Source: JAZQQB01 sp045628865 (lineage in GTDB: Bacteria; Bacillota; Clostridia; Lachnospirales; Lachnospiraceae). Taken from it: DNA of 22,538 nt. The stretch is taken from positions 1 to 22,538 of the forward strand of contig JAZQQB010000042.1 of assembly GCA_045628865.1 (NCBI GenBank). Direction: 5' to 3'. Positions 1 through 8,511 of the stretch are shown one piece after another. Position 1 is the stretch's first letter. Every line of letters starts with the position of its first letter. The notes beneath the pieces were generated by a model that was not told where the DNA came from, searched no databases, and was given only the letters and a program-made list of their open reading frames with translations. Made by a program: the position numbers and the translations under genes.

Positions 1-551
1 TCATCGAAGTCATCGCCTGCTACCTTAATTGATGTACTCTCAACTGTACCACCAAGTGAAATAACGGCGATATCTGTAGTACCACCACCGATATCAACAA
101 TCATGTTTCCGCAAGGCTTAGCAATATCGATACCAGCACCAATTGCTGCCGCAATAGGCTCTTCGATAATAGCTACTTCTCTGGCTCCTGCCTGATATGT
201 AGCATCTTCTACGGCCTTCTTTTCTACTTCAGTAACACCACTAGGTACACATACAGCGATTCTTGGCTTTCTAAATGCCTTTCTTCCAAGCGCTTTCATG
301 ATGAAATATTTCATCATCTTTTCTGTTAATTTATAATCTGAGATAACACCCTGTCTCAATGGTCTTACCGCAACAATATTACCTGGTGTTCTACCAAGCA
401 TCAATCTGGCGTCTTCACCAATTGCTTTTATTCTTTCTGTATCACGGTCAAAGGCTACTACTGAAGGCTCCTTCAATACAACGCCTTTGCCTCTGATATA
501 TACAAGGATACTTGCTGTTCCTAAATCGATTCCAATGTCTGTGTATGGCAT
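1..551 (-). CDS. mreB: Rod shape-determining protein MreB/Mbl, partial (3' end outside window)
   Basis: MreB is the bacterial actin homologue; it forms membrane-bound filaments that guide lateral cell-wall synthesis. The 183 visible residues begin MPYTDIGIDLGTASILVY, carrying the phosphate-1 loop of the actin fold (DLGTAS). They continue through the family signature GRTPGNIVAVRPL near residues 53-65, the segment VPSGVTEVEKKAVEDA, and the phosphate-2 loop DIGGGTTDIAV near residues 156-166. The ATG at 549-551 is preceded by AAAGGGG seven bases upstream, which supports this start. A sigma-A-like promoter lies about 115 bases upstream. The gene runs off the left edge, so roughly 150 C-terminal residues of a usual 330-350 are missing. 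I cannot tell MreB from its paralogue Mbl on this part alone. Confidence 0.93.
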   Translation of the reverse strand, partial: MPYTDIGIDLGTASILVYIRGKGVVLKEPSVVAFDRDTERIKAIGEDARLMLGRTPGNIVAVRPLRQGVISDYKLTEKMMKYFIMKALGRKAFRKPRIAVCVPSGVTEVEKKAVEDATYQAGAREVAIIEEPIAAAIGAGIDIAKPCGNMIVDIGGGTTDIAVISLGGTVESTSIKVAGDDFD

Positions 552-602
552 AATCAAACCCCTTTATGAATTCAGTTCCTATGCCTGCTCTTCTTCTCTA
601 CT

Positions 603-621
603 ACACAGTGCTTCACTGTGT
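603..621 (-). repeat. Hairpin in the mreB 5' leader
   Basis: ACACAGTG at 603-610 and CACTGTGT at 614-621 form a perfect 8-bp stem with a 3-base loop. It lies in the roughly 108-base untranslated leader between the predicted mreB transcription start and the start codon. No T-tract follows on the minus strand, so it does not look like an intrinsic terminator; it may affect mRNA stability. Confidence 0.6.
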
Positions 622-665
622 TCTCAGACAAGTAAGCATAGTTTCGTTTATAAATACGCTACAAT

Positions 666-693
666 ATTATAACCGATTTATTGTGAATTTCAA
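666..693 (-). promoter_or_regulatory. Sigma-A-type promoter of mreB
   Basis: On the minus strand TTGAAA (688-693) and a perfect TATAAT (666-671) are separated by 16 bases. The predicted transcription start is near 659, giving a leader of about 108 bases before the mreB ATG at 551. The -35 box sits between the two arms of an inverted repeat (680-707). Confidence 0.7.
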
Positions 694-707
694 ATGTTTT
701 TCACAAT
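680..707. repeat. Inverted repeat around the mreB -35 box
   Basis: ATTGTGAA (680-687) and TTCACAAT (700-707) are perfect 8-bp inverted arms with 12 bases between them. The -35 hexamer lies inside the gap. This is the geometry of a repressor operator, but the region is AT-rich and no cognate regulator is recognisable. Confidence 0.4.
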
Positions 708-761
708 TTTTTTTAGAAAGTATCACTAATTTATCATTTTTCTAGTTGTAAATTCTATTTT

Positions 762-3614
762 TCAGCCTTTTTTCAGCATCTTGGCAACATACTGTCCCGT
801 GTAAGATTTTTTACATTTTGCAACCTCTTCCGGGGTTCCACTTACTACTACTGTACCACCACGATTTCCACCCTCGGGGCCCATATCAATAATATGATCT
901 GCAATTTTTACAACATCTAAATTGTGCTCGATCACAACAACAGTATTTCCATTGTCTGCCAGTCTATGCAGAATTTCTGTCAGCTTGTGCACATCTGCAA
1001 AATGCAATCCTGTAGTTGGTTCGTCTAAAATATAAATGGTTCGTCCGGTGCTTCTCTTGCTTAATTCTGTCGCCAGCTTGATTCGCTGTGCCTCACCACC
1101 TGATAAGGTTGTAGAAGGCTGACCCAGTTTTAAATATCCGAGACCAACATCATATAAGGTCTTCACTTTATTTAACATGGATGGAATATTCTCAAAATAG
1201 GTAAGCGCTTCTTCTACTGTCATTTCCAGCACATCATAAATATTTTTACCCTTGTAATAAACATCCAATGTTTCGCGGTTATATCTCTTTCCACCACAAA
1301 CCTCGCAAGGTACATACACATCTGGTAAAAAGTGCATTTCAATCTTGACGATGCCATCACCACTACATGCCTCACATCGTCCACCCTTTACATTGAAGCT
1401 GAATCTTCCCTTCTGGTAGCCTCGCATTTTTGCCTCGTTGGTGGATGCAAAAAGGTCTCTGATCTGATCAAACAAACCGGTATAGGTTGCAGGATTGGAT
1501 CTCGGTGTTCTTCCAATTGGAGACTGGTCGATGGCAATGACCTTATCCAACTGCTCAATCCCTTCAATATCTCCATGCTTTCCTGGCACACATCTTGCAC
1601 GGTTCAAATCTCTGGCAAGGTGCTTGTAAAGAATCTCATTTACCAGCGAGCTTTTTCCAGAGCCCGAAACACCTGTTACGCAAGTAATAACACCAAGTGG
1701 TATATCAACATCTACATGCTTTAGGTTGTGCTCCGTTGCATCTGTTACCTTGATCCATCCCGATGGTTCACGTCGTTTCTTAGGAACTGGGATCATCTTT
1801 TTACCACTTAGATAAGCACCTGTAATGGAATCCGGATTCTCCATGATCTCCTGCGCAGTACCTTCCGCAATGATATTACCTCCATGTTCTCCTGCACCAG
1901 GTCCAATATCCACTATATAATCTGCTTCATGCATGGTATCCTCATCATGTTCTACCACAATCAGTGTATTGCCCAGTTTCTGCAGTCGTCTTAATGACTG
2001 AAGCAACTTATCATTGTCTCTTTGATGAAGTCCAATACTTGGCTCATCTAAGATGTAACATACACCAACAAGCCCAGAACCGATCTGGGTAGCAAGACGG
2101 ATTCTTTGTGCCTCACCACCAGATAAGGTAGCTGTTCCTCTTGTTAAGGATAAGTATTCCAAGCCTACATCATTTAAAAATCCTACTCTTGCTCTGATTT
2201 CCTTTAAGATCTGATTTCCGATCAACTCCTGTGTTGGTGTCAAGTGGATAGTCTGTAAAAACTGACTTAAATCAAACAATGACATGTTTGTTACATCGTA
2301 TATATTTTTACCATCAACCGTTACCGCGAGAGCTTCTCTTTTTAATCTTCTTCCACCACAAAGCTTGCAAGGTGTAAATCTCATACACTGCTCGTAATCT
2401 GCTTTGGCTGCTTCTGAAGAAGTTTCATGGTATTTTCTTTCCAGATTCGGGATCACACCTTCAAAATCAATCTTATAAACACTTGTACCTGTTTTGCCAT
2501 TATATTTTACATACAGATCCTCATCTGTTCCATATAGGATCATATTCTGGATTTCCTGACTATATGTTCCAAAAGGTTCATCCAAAGAAAATTCATACTT
2601 ATCAGCTAAAGCTGTTAATATGCTATTGGTAAAGGTATCCTTTTGTTTGACACTATTCCAGCCACCTGCCTGAATAGCACCTTCATTGATGGACAGCTTC
2701 CTATTTGGAATGATCAGGTCAGGATCGAATTCCATTTTATAGCCTAAACCCACACAATCCGGGCAGGCACCAAAAGGATTGTTAAATGAAAAGCTTCTTG
2801 GTTCAATCTCATCAATACTGATACCACAATCAGCGCAGGAAAAGCTATCGCTGAAATTCATTTGCTTTCCACCAATCACATCTACATACATCTGTCCTTC
2901 TGACAAATGAAGTACTGCCTCGATAGAATCTGACAAACGATGTTCGATCCCTGGTTTTATAGCGAGACGATCCACAATGATCTCGATGTTATGCTTTTTA
3001 TTTTTTTCAAGGCTGATCTCTTCTGTCAGCTCATACATATTTCCATCTACTCTGGCACGAACATATCCGCTTTTCTGAGCACTTTCAAAAACCTTTTGAT
3101 GTTCACCCTTTCTGCCTCGTACCACTGGCGCAAGAAGCTGAATCTTTGTTCCCTCGTCTAAAGACATAATCTGATCCACCATCTGGTCCACTGTTTGTCT
3201 GGAAATAACTTTCCCGCAATTTGGACAATGTGGTATTCCAACTCTTGCATACAACAGGCGGAAATAATCATAAATCTCTGTTACCGTTCCTACAGTTGAT
3301 CGTGGGTTATGGTTCGTAGATTTCTGATCAATGGAAATGGCAGGAGACAATCCTTCAATTCGTTCAACCGTTGGTTTTTCCATCTGGCCTAAAAACTGTC
3401 TTGCATAAGAAGATAAGGACTCCATATATCTTCTTTGTCCTTCGGCATAAATGGTATCAAACGCAAGAGAACTTTTACCAGAGCCAGATAAGCCGGTAAA
3501 TACTACAAACGAATTTCTTGGGATATCTAAATTTACATCCTTTAGATTGTGTTCACTAGCACCTCTGATTTTGATCACTTCGCTCCTTGAGAGCATTTTC
3601 TTTGATTCACTCAT
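762..3614 (-). CDS. uvrA: Excinuclease ABC subunit A
   Basis: UvrA is the damage-sensing ATPase of nucleotide excision repair; as a dimer it scans DNA and loads UvrB. The 950 residues match the family size of about 940-950. Both ABC modules are visible. The first has Walker A GLSGSGKS at 41-48, a signature LSGGEAQRIRLATQ and Walker B YILDEPSIGLHQRD. The second has Walker A GVSGSGKSS, a signature LSGGEAQRIKLATE and ILDEPTTGLH. Cysteine pairs for structural zinc sites are present (CPNC, CADC/CPDC, and CEAC/CEVC around the UvrB-contact region). The gene starts 10 bases after the uvrB stop, so the two are co-transcribed; the likely ribosome binding site (AAAGGA) lies inside the 3' end of uvrB. 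A second Met at residue 7 is possible but has no better site. No clear terminator follows before the mreB promoter. Confidence 0.98.
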   Translation of the reverse strand: MSESKKMLSRSEVIKIRGASEHNLKDVNLDIPRNSFVVFTGLSGSGKSSLAFDTIYAEGQRRYMESLSSYARQFLGQMEKPTVERIEGLSPAISIDQKSTNHNPRSTVGTVTEIYDYFRLLYARVGIPHCPNCGKVISRQTVDQMVDQIMSLDEGTKIQLLAPVVRGRKGEHQKVFESAQKSGYVRARVDGNMYELTEEISLEKNKKHNIEIIVDRLAIKPGIEHRLSDSIEAVLHLSEGQMYVDVIGGKQMNFSDSFSCADCGISIDEIEPRSFSFNNPFGACPDCVGLGYKMEFDPDLIIPNRKLSINEGAIQAGGWNSVKQKDTFTNSILTALADKYEFSLDEPFGTYSQEIQNMILYGTDEDLYVKYNGKTGTSVYKIDFEGVIPNLERKYHETSSEAAKADYEQCMRFTPCKLCGGRRLKREALAVTVDGKNIYDVTNMSLFDLSQFLQTIHLTPTQELIGNQILKEIRARVGFLNDVGLEYLSLTRGTATLSGGEAQRIRLATQIGSGLVGVCYILDEPSIGLHQRDNDKLLQSLRRLQKLGNTLIVVEHDEDTMHEADYIVDIGPGAGEHGGNIIAEGTAQEIMENPDSITGAYLSGKKMIPVPKKRREPSGWIKVTDATEHNLKHVDVDIPLGVITCVTGVSGSGKSSLVNEILYKHLARDLNRARCVPGKHGDIEGIEQLDKVIAIDQSPIGRTPRSNPATYTGLFDQIRDLFASTNEAKMRGYQKGRFSFNVKGGRCEACSGDGIVKIEMHFLPDVYVPCEVCGGKRYNRETLDVYYKGKNIYDVLEMTVEEALTYFENIPSMLNKVKTLYDVGLGYLKLGQPSTTLSGGEAQRIKLATELSKRSTGRTIYILDEPTTGLHFADVHKLTEILHRLADNGNTVVVIEHNLDVVKIADHIIDMGPEGGNRGGTVVVSGTPEEVAKCKKSYTGQYVAKMLKKG

Positions 3615-3624
3615 AGCTTTATAT

Positions 3625-5640
3625 CTAATCCTTTAGTCTTTCATTCTCTATATCAAGTAACTGTTTTTTCAAGGTTAACATCTTGTCACGCAGCTCTGCA
3701 GCCGCTTCGAAATTTAAGTCTGTAGCAGCCTTTCGCATCTTCTTCTCCACATCCTGGATAAGCTTCTGTAATTCCTTGTAATCCATGGATTCCGGATCTT
3801 TTTCGAATCGCATTTCCTCTTTGGCAATTGTCTTTGAAATACTAATAAGATCTCTGACCGCCTTTTTGATTGTCTGAGGGGTAATACCATTCTCTTCATT
3901 GTATTTCATCTGTACCTGTCTTCTTCGATTGGTTTCTTCAATGGCAATCTTCATAGAGTCTGTCATGTGATCAGCATACATCACCACATGTCCTTCAGCA
4001 TTTCTGGCTGCTCGACCAATTGTCTGGATCAGGGATGTTGCTGATCGCAAAAATCCCTCTTTATCTGCATCCAAAATGGCAACCAGTGATATTTCCGGAA
4101 TATCCAGACCCTCTCGCAGCAGGTTGATTCCTACCAGAACATCGAAAACATCCAATCGCATATCTCGAATAATCTGGGCTCTTTCCAAGGTATCAATATC
4201 TGCATGAAGATATTTTACTCTGATTCCTGCATCAGATAAATACTGTGTCAGATCCTCCGCCATTCGCTTTGTCAATGTGGTAACTAATACCTTATTTTTC
4301 TTTTTGATCTCTTTGTTGATTTCTGAAATAAGATCATCGATCTGTCCATCAATTGGGCGTACATCTATCTCAGGATCTAATAATCCTGTTGGTCGAATGA
4401 TCTGTTCTGTACGAAGCAGCTCATGCTCATCCTCATAAACATTCGGTGTTGCCGAAACAAACAACATCTGGTCAATATGTTGTTCAAATTCTTCAAAGCA
4501 AAGAGGTCTGTTATCTAGAGCAGATGGTAATCTAAAGCCATATTCCACCAATGTATTTTTTCTGGAACGGTCTCCTGCAAACATACCTCTTACCTGTGGA
4601 ATCGTAATATGAGACTCATCTACAATGATCAAAAAATCATCCGGAAAGAAATCCAACAGACACATTGGTGGCTCTCCCTCATTCTGTCCTGTCAGGTGTC
4701 TGGAATAATTCTCAATCCCGGAACAAAAACCTGTTTCTCGAAGCATCTCCACATCAAAATTGGTTCTTTCTGAAATTCTTTGTGCTTCTAACAGCTTATC
4801 CTCTCCTTTAAAGTATTCCACTCTTTCCTTTAATTCTGCTTCAATTGCATCACAGGCAGCATCAATCTTTTCCTGTGGCACAACATACTGATTGGCTGGG
4901 AATACCATAACATGCTCTAAAGAAGCCTGCACTTTTCCCGTTAGCGGATCGATCTGTGTGATACGATCTATTTCATCTCCAAAAAATTCCACGCGGATAA
5001 AATAGTCATCCTCATTGGCAAGATGAATTTCCACCACATCTCCCCTGACACGAAAACAGCCTCTTGCCAAATCCATATCATTTCGATCAAACTGAATGCT
5101 GATGAGTTCGCGAAGCACCTCATCTCGATCCTTCTCCATGCCTGGTCGCAGGGAAATGGCCATTCGTTCATAATCATCCGGACTTCCCAACCCGTAAATG
5201 CAGGAAACCGATGCTACCACAATAACATCTCTTCTTTCCATTAAGGAAGCGGTTGCAGAAAGACGTAATTTGTCAATTTCATCATTTACAGAAGAATCCT
5301 TGGCAATATAAGTATCTGACTGTGGCACATAAGCCTCAGGCTGATAATAATCATAGTAGGATACAAAATATTCTACCGCATTCTCCGGAAAAAATTCCTT
5401 AAACTCGCCATATAACTGGCCTGCAAGTGTCTTATTATGACTGATGATCAGGGTTGGTTTATTCAGTGCAGCAATGACATTGGCCATGGTAAAAGTCTTA
5501 CCGGAACCTGTTACACCAAGCAAGGTCTGAAACTGATTTCCCTTTTGAAAACCTGCAACAAGCTCTTTAATCGCCTGTGGCTGATCTCCAGTCGGTTTAT
5601 ATTCTGAATGTAAAATAAATTTACTCTGTCCACTCTCCAT
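3625..5640 (-). CDS. uvrB: Excinuclease ABC subunit B
   Basis: UvrB is the DNA helicase-like subunit that verifies damage and recruits UvrC. The 671 residues match the usual 660-670. Visible parts in order: the N-terminal segment YKPTGDQPQAI, Walker A GVTGSGKT at 42-49, the damage-verifying beta-hairpin with YYDYYQPEAYVP near residue 95, the DEAD-like box VDESH, the helicase motif QTIGRAARN, and a C-terminal UVR domain (about 625-662) that contacts UvrC. The ATG at 5638-5640 follows a full AGGAGG with 5-base spacing, which fixes the start. It is the first gene of a uvrB-uvrA operon. A Bacillus-type LexA box lies about 70 bases upstream, so SOS induction is expected. Confidence 0.98.
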   Translation of the reverse strand: MESGQSKFILHSEYKPTGDQPQAIKELVAGFQKGNQFQTLLGVTGSGKTFTMANVIAALNKPTLIISHNKTLAGQLYGEFKEFFPENAVEYFVSYYDYYQPEAYVPQSDTYIAKDSSVNDEIDKLRLSATASLMERRDVIVVASVSCIYGLGSPDDYERMAISLRPGMEKDRDEVLRELISIQFDRNDMDLARGCFRVRGDVVEIHLANEDDYFIRVEFFGDEIDRITQIDPLTGKVQASLEHVMVFPANQYVVPQEKIDAACDAIEAELKERVEYFKGEDKLLEAQRISERTNFDVEMLRETGFCSGIENYSRHLTGQNEGEPPMCLLDFFPDDFLIIVDESHITIPQVRGMFAGDRSRKNTLVEYGFRLPSALDNRPLCFEEFEQHIDQMLFVSATPNVYEDEHELLRTEQIIRPTGLLDPEIDVRPIDGQIDDLISEINKEIKKKNKVLVTTLTKRMAEDLTQYLSDAGIRVKYLHADIDTLERAQIIRDMRLDVFDVLVGINLLREGLDIPEISLVAILDADKEGFLRSATSLIQTIGRAARNAEGHVVMYADHMTDSMKIAIEETNRRRQVQMKYNEENGITPQTIKKAVRDLISISKTIAKEEMRFEKDPESMDYKELQKLIQDVEKKMRKAATDLNFEAAAELRDKMLTLKKQLLDIENERLKD

Positions 5641-5671
5641 AAGAACCTCCTCAAGGATTCACATCACCAAA

Positions 5672-5700
5672 ATACTACCACAGCCATACACATTTGTCTA
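5672..5700 (-). promoter_or_regulatory. Candidate uvrBA promoter
   Basis: On the minus strand TAGACA (5695-5700), 17 bases, then TAGTAT (5672-5677), with a TG one base before the -10 hexamer (extended -10). Transcription would start near 5665 and give a short leader. The LexA box ends 8 bases upstream of the -35 box. Confidence 0.55.
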
Positions 5701-5708
5701 CTAAATTG

Positions 5709-5722
5709 CGAACATTTGTTCC
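5709..5722. promoter_or_regulatory. LexA (SOS) box upstream of uvrB
   Basis: CGAACATTTGTTCC matches the Bacillus LexA/DinR consensus CGAAC-RNRY-GTTYC at all positions but one central base. It lies just upstream of the proposed uvrB -35 box. LexA control of uvrBA is established in Bacillus subtilis, so both position and neighbour fit. Confidence 0.8.
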
Positions 5723-5745
5723 TTTAATATTTCACCCCGGAGAGG

Positions 5746-5794
5746 CTTTTTGTTCAATAGATAAGTTCTAAGAACTTTCCCATTGAACAAAAAG
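5746..5794. repeat. Nested double inverted repeat between S41 protease gene and uvrB
   Basis: Outer arms CTTTTTGTTCAAT (5746-5758) and ATTGAACAAAAAG (5782-5794) pair perfectly over 13 bp. Inside them a second palindrome, AAGTTCT-A-AGAACTT (5763-5777), forms its own 7-bp stem with one central base. Four unpaired bases separate outer and inner stems on each side. The right outer arm contains the T-tract of the adjacent terminator. No flanking direct repeat is visible. It could be a relic miniature element or a regulatory structure. Confidence 0.75.
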
Positions 5795-5815
5795 AAAGGG
5801 CTCGTCGAGCCCTTT
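5789..5815 (-). terminator. Rho-independent terminator of the ftsEX-M23-S41 cluster
   Basis: Arms AAAGGGCTCG (5795-5804) and CGAGCCCTTT (5806-5815) form a GC-rich stem (8 bp if a 5-base loop is allowed). On the minus strand it is followed by CTTTTTG. It lies 5 bases past the stop codon of the S41 protease. Confidence 0.9.
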
Positions 5816-5820
5816 CCTGG

Positions 5821-7233
5821 TTAGTTTTGTTCGTTTAAATATTTAATTGCTTCTTCTAACTGATTATCTACAGATTCTTCAGCATAATATGCATCCTTAT
5901 CAAGTTCAAGTTCTATGTCCGGTGAAATACCTGTACCGTGGATATTATTTCCCTTTGGTGTGAAATAGCTACTGATGGTTAACTTGATACCTGTTCCATC
6001 ATTGAATGGAATAATCTGCTGTACGATTCCCTTACCATAGGTTGTTGTACCAATCAACGTACCCCATTCATAATCCTTGATAGCACCAGAAAGAATTTCA
6101 GAAGCGCTGGCACTGTTTCCATTTACAAGACATACCATTGGAATATCAATGCAGTTAGCGTCTGATGTATATTCTTCACGCTTACCATTTTTATCTTCCG
6201 TGTATACCACAAGACCTTCTGGTAACAATACATCTGCAATATCAACAACGGCTGATAATGATCCACCTGGATTATCTCTTAAATCGATGATCATTTTCTC
6301 CATACCGTCTGCTTTCGCCTGTTCAATAGCTTCATTAAACTGAGGCACTGTAATGGTATCAAATTGGGTAATCTGGATATATGCGATGCCATTTTCTAAT
6401 TTCTTATAGGTTACTGTTGGACTTTCTACCTTTGCTCTTGTTACTGTAAAATACATGTAATCCATTTCGCCTTCACGAACGATTTTTAGGGTTACCTGTG
6501 TGCCCTCTTCACCACGAATCAAATTCACTGCATCATTTAATTCATATCCATAAACTTCCACATCATCTACTGCATAAATCAAATCGTCAGATCGAAGACC
6601 TGCTTCCTCGGCTGGAGTCCCTTCAATGACACCACTAATCTTAGGAAGATTGGTATCAGCATCCAAAGATACATAAGCACCTATTCCATAGTAGATTCCG
6701 TTTGTATCCTGCATGAGATCATCCAATTCCTTTTGGGTGTAATAAACTGAATATGGATCTCCTAAGGAATTTAAGATTCCTTTATAGATACCGTCCTTCA
6801 TTTCTTCATCTGTGACTGGATTCAAATAGTAATACTGATCGATCACTGAAAGGATATATCTCATTTTCTGAACAGTTTTATCATCCATTATGGATTCATA
6901 ATCTGTATCCTCTCTCTCTGTAATGGTTGATCCATTCTCATCAGTTGTTAATGTATAATGCGTTTCATTATCTTTCTTTTTAGTTGTGTCCACTGCGCTT
7001 GATGATATAGCTGGTGGATTCTTGATTAAATACTGTCTATACAGTAAAAAGCCTCCTGATGATAGAAGCATACAGATCAAAAAACCTAAAATCAATCCCT
7101 TGGAGAATTTCTCCCTGGCCTGATTACGAATATATTCTGCCTGATCTGCTGTTGTATATTCAGTCTGACTTGATTCAAACTGACTTGAATCAGTTTGTTT
7201 TTCTTGCATGTTTTGTAGTTCTTCCTGTTCCAT
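5821..7233 (-). CDS. Membrane-anchored S41 carboxy-terminal processing protease (CtpA-like)
   Basis: Serine protease of the C-terminal processing family, which trims extracytoplasmic proteins from their C-termini. The 470 residues show a Gln/Glu-rich cytoplasmic N-terminus, a membrane anchor at about 45-66, a PDZ domain at about 180-265, and the S41 core. The catalytic set is intact: Ser376 in GNSASASE, Lys401 in TTYGKG and Gln405, with the 25-residue Ser-Lys spacing known from Tsp and CtpB. I chose the ATG at 7231-7233 because GGAGG lies four bases upstream. An in-frame start 14 codons earlier would overlap the M23 gene and has no such site. The gene ends a cluster with ftsE, ftsX and an M23 peptidase, then a strong terminator follows. 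An envelope or cell-wall substrate is likely, but none is shown here. Confidence 0.95.
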   Translation of the reverse strand: MEQEELQNMQEKQTDSSQFESSQTEYTTADQAEYIRNQAREKFSKGLILGFLICMLLSSGGFLLYRQYLIKNPPAISSSAVDTTKKKDNETHYTLTTDENGSTITEREDTDYESIMDDKTVQKMRYILSVIDQYYYLNPVTDEEMKDGIYKGILNSLGDPYSVYYTQKELDDLMQDTNGIYYGIGAYVSLDADTNLPKISGVIEGTPAEEAGLRSDDLIYAVDDVEVYGYELNDAVNLIRGEEGTQVTLKIVREGEMDYMYFTVTRAKVESPTVTYKKLENGIAYIQITQFDTITVPQFNEAIEQAKADGMEKMIIDLRDNPGGSLSAVVDIADVLLPEGLVVYTEDKNGKREEYTSDANCIDIPMVCLVNGNSASASEILSGAIKDYEWGTLIGTTTYGKGIVQQIIPFNDGTGIKLTISSYFTPKGNNIHGTGISPDIELELDKDAYYAEESVDNQLEEAIKYLNEQN

Positions 7234-7250
7234 AAAGCCTCCAATAATAC

Positions 7251-8495
7251 CTATGGCTTCAAAATATAGTTCCATGGACTCACATAGCTTCCGTTCAATC
7301 GCACACTAAAGTGTAAATGATTTCCTGTTGATCTGCCAGTTGAACCCACTGCTGCAATCTTATCACCACGTTTCACAGTCGCTCCTGTTGAAACATATAA
7401 TGCAGATGCATGCATATAAATGGTATACAAATTGTCGCCATGATCGATCATGATATAATTTCCCATGGTCGATGAATATGATGCGCTGATGACCTCTCCA
7501 TCATAAGCCGCTAAAATTGCTGATCCATAAGGTGCTGCCAAATCCACACCATTGTGGAACTGTTCCACCATTAATGTTGGATGAATTCTTACGCCATAAT
7601 CATCTGATACTCTAGTATAAGATGGACATGGCCACTGGAATGTTCCACCATCGTAGGTTCTTGCTAGTGCCTGTTCTGCAGCAAGTCTTGCTTTTTCTTC
7701 TGCAACCGCTTTCTCTAAAGCTGCAATTTCTGCTTCCTGTGCAGCAATTTCCTGCTTGTATTCTGCCACTAGCTTCTCACGGTTGCTAATATCATTTTCA
7801 TAAGCAACGATTTCTTTTTCTTTTTCAGAAATCAATGTGTTAATGGCTTCTTTTTCATTCTCGAGTTCTTCTTGAGAAAGTTCTAAGATTTCTTCCTCTA
7901 ACTCAAGCTGTTCTTCACAAAGAGAAATCTCCATACAGGTATTCTGGTATTCCATCAACATCTGACGATCATACGCTGATAGCTGTTCAATGTAATCAGC
8001 TTTATTTAGTAATTCACTAAAGCTTCCTGAATAGAGCAGAACTTCCCATAATACATCACTTTGACTCTCATATATGAATTTGATACGTTCCTTCATTGCC
8101 TCATACTGGGCATCCTGAACCGCCTGCGCAGCTTCCAATTCAGCCTGTGTTCTTTCGATCTCAAGTTGTTTATCTACAATCTGCGCTTCCAATTCTGCGA
8201 TATTGCTTTCAATTTCTGCCACGCTGGCATCTAATTGTGAAACATAGCTTTCCAGGCTATCCTTTGAACTTTCCAGATCAGAAATAACCGTCTGCACATT
8301 TGTTAATCCATTCTGCAGTTTCTGTTTTTCTTCTTTTGCCGCTTCAATCGCCTGTTCTTTTTCCTGAATACTTTGCTGTGATACAGCATATGTAGCATTA
8401 GGTGCTGCATATGACTTGGTGAGATAAACCTGAAACGAGGAAATAAACAAAGCAATTGTCAAAAAAAGCGCAAATACTCTTTTTCCTTTTGACAT
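7251..8495 (-). CDS. Secreted coiled-coil M23 (LytM) peptidase, probable FtsEX-controlled murein hydrolase
   Basis: Predicted cell-wall endopeptidase or hydrolase activator. The 414 residues begin with a signal peptide (basic start, hydrophobic 7-22, likely cleavage after SYA at about residue 30). Two long Glu/Gln-rich coiled-coil stretches follow (about 38-135 and 185-275). The LytM domain (about 290-412) has zinc ligands His314 and Asp318 in HNGVD and His395 in HLHF, plus catalytic His362. All are intact, so unlike EnvC it may be an active enzyme. The layout matches EnvC, and the coiled coil recalls pneumococcal PcsB and Bacillus CwlO, which are activated through FtsEX. Its gene starts 16 bases after ftsX, with GGAGG upstream of the ATG, which supports that link. 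Confidence 0.92.
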   Translation of the reverse strand: MSKGKRVFALFLTIALFISSFQVYLTKSYAAPNATYAVSQQSIQEKEQAIEAAKEEKQKLQNGLTNVQTVISDLESSKDSLESYVSQLDASVAEIESNIAELEAQIVDKQLEIERTQAELEAAQAVQDAQYEAMKERIKFIYESQSDVLWEVLLYSGSFSELLNKADYIEQLSAYDRQMLMEYQNTCMEISLCEEQLELEEEILELSQEELENEKEAINTLISEKEKEIVAYENDISNREKLVAEYKQEIAAQEAEIAALEKAVAEEKARLAAEQALARTYDGGTFQWPCPSYTRVSDDYGVRIHPTLMVEQFHNGVDLAAPYGSAILAAYDGEVISASYSSTMGNYIMIDHGDNLYTIYMHASALYVSTGATVKRGDKIAAVGSTGRSTGNHLHFSVRLNGSYVSPWNYILKP

Positions 8496-8511
8496 CTCTT
8501 TCCTCCATTTA

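Noticed and set aside
487..672. A plus-strand open frame across the mreB start and promoter
   Set aside because: It overlaps the clear mreB coding start, promoter and leader on the other strand, and has no ribosome binding site.
1332..1724. A 130-codon plus-strand open frame inside uvrA
   Set aside because: It is fully antisense to a strong uvrA match, has no ribosome binding site and reads as an unstructured Cys/Ser-rich sequence.
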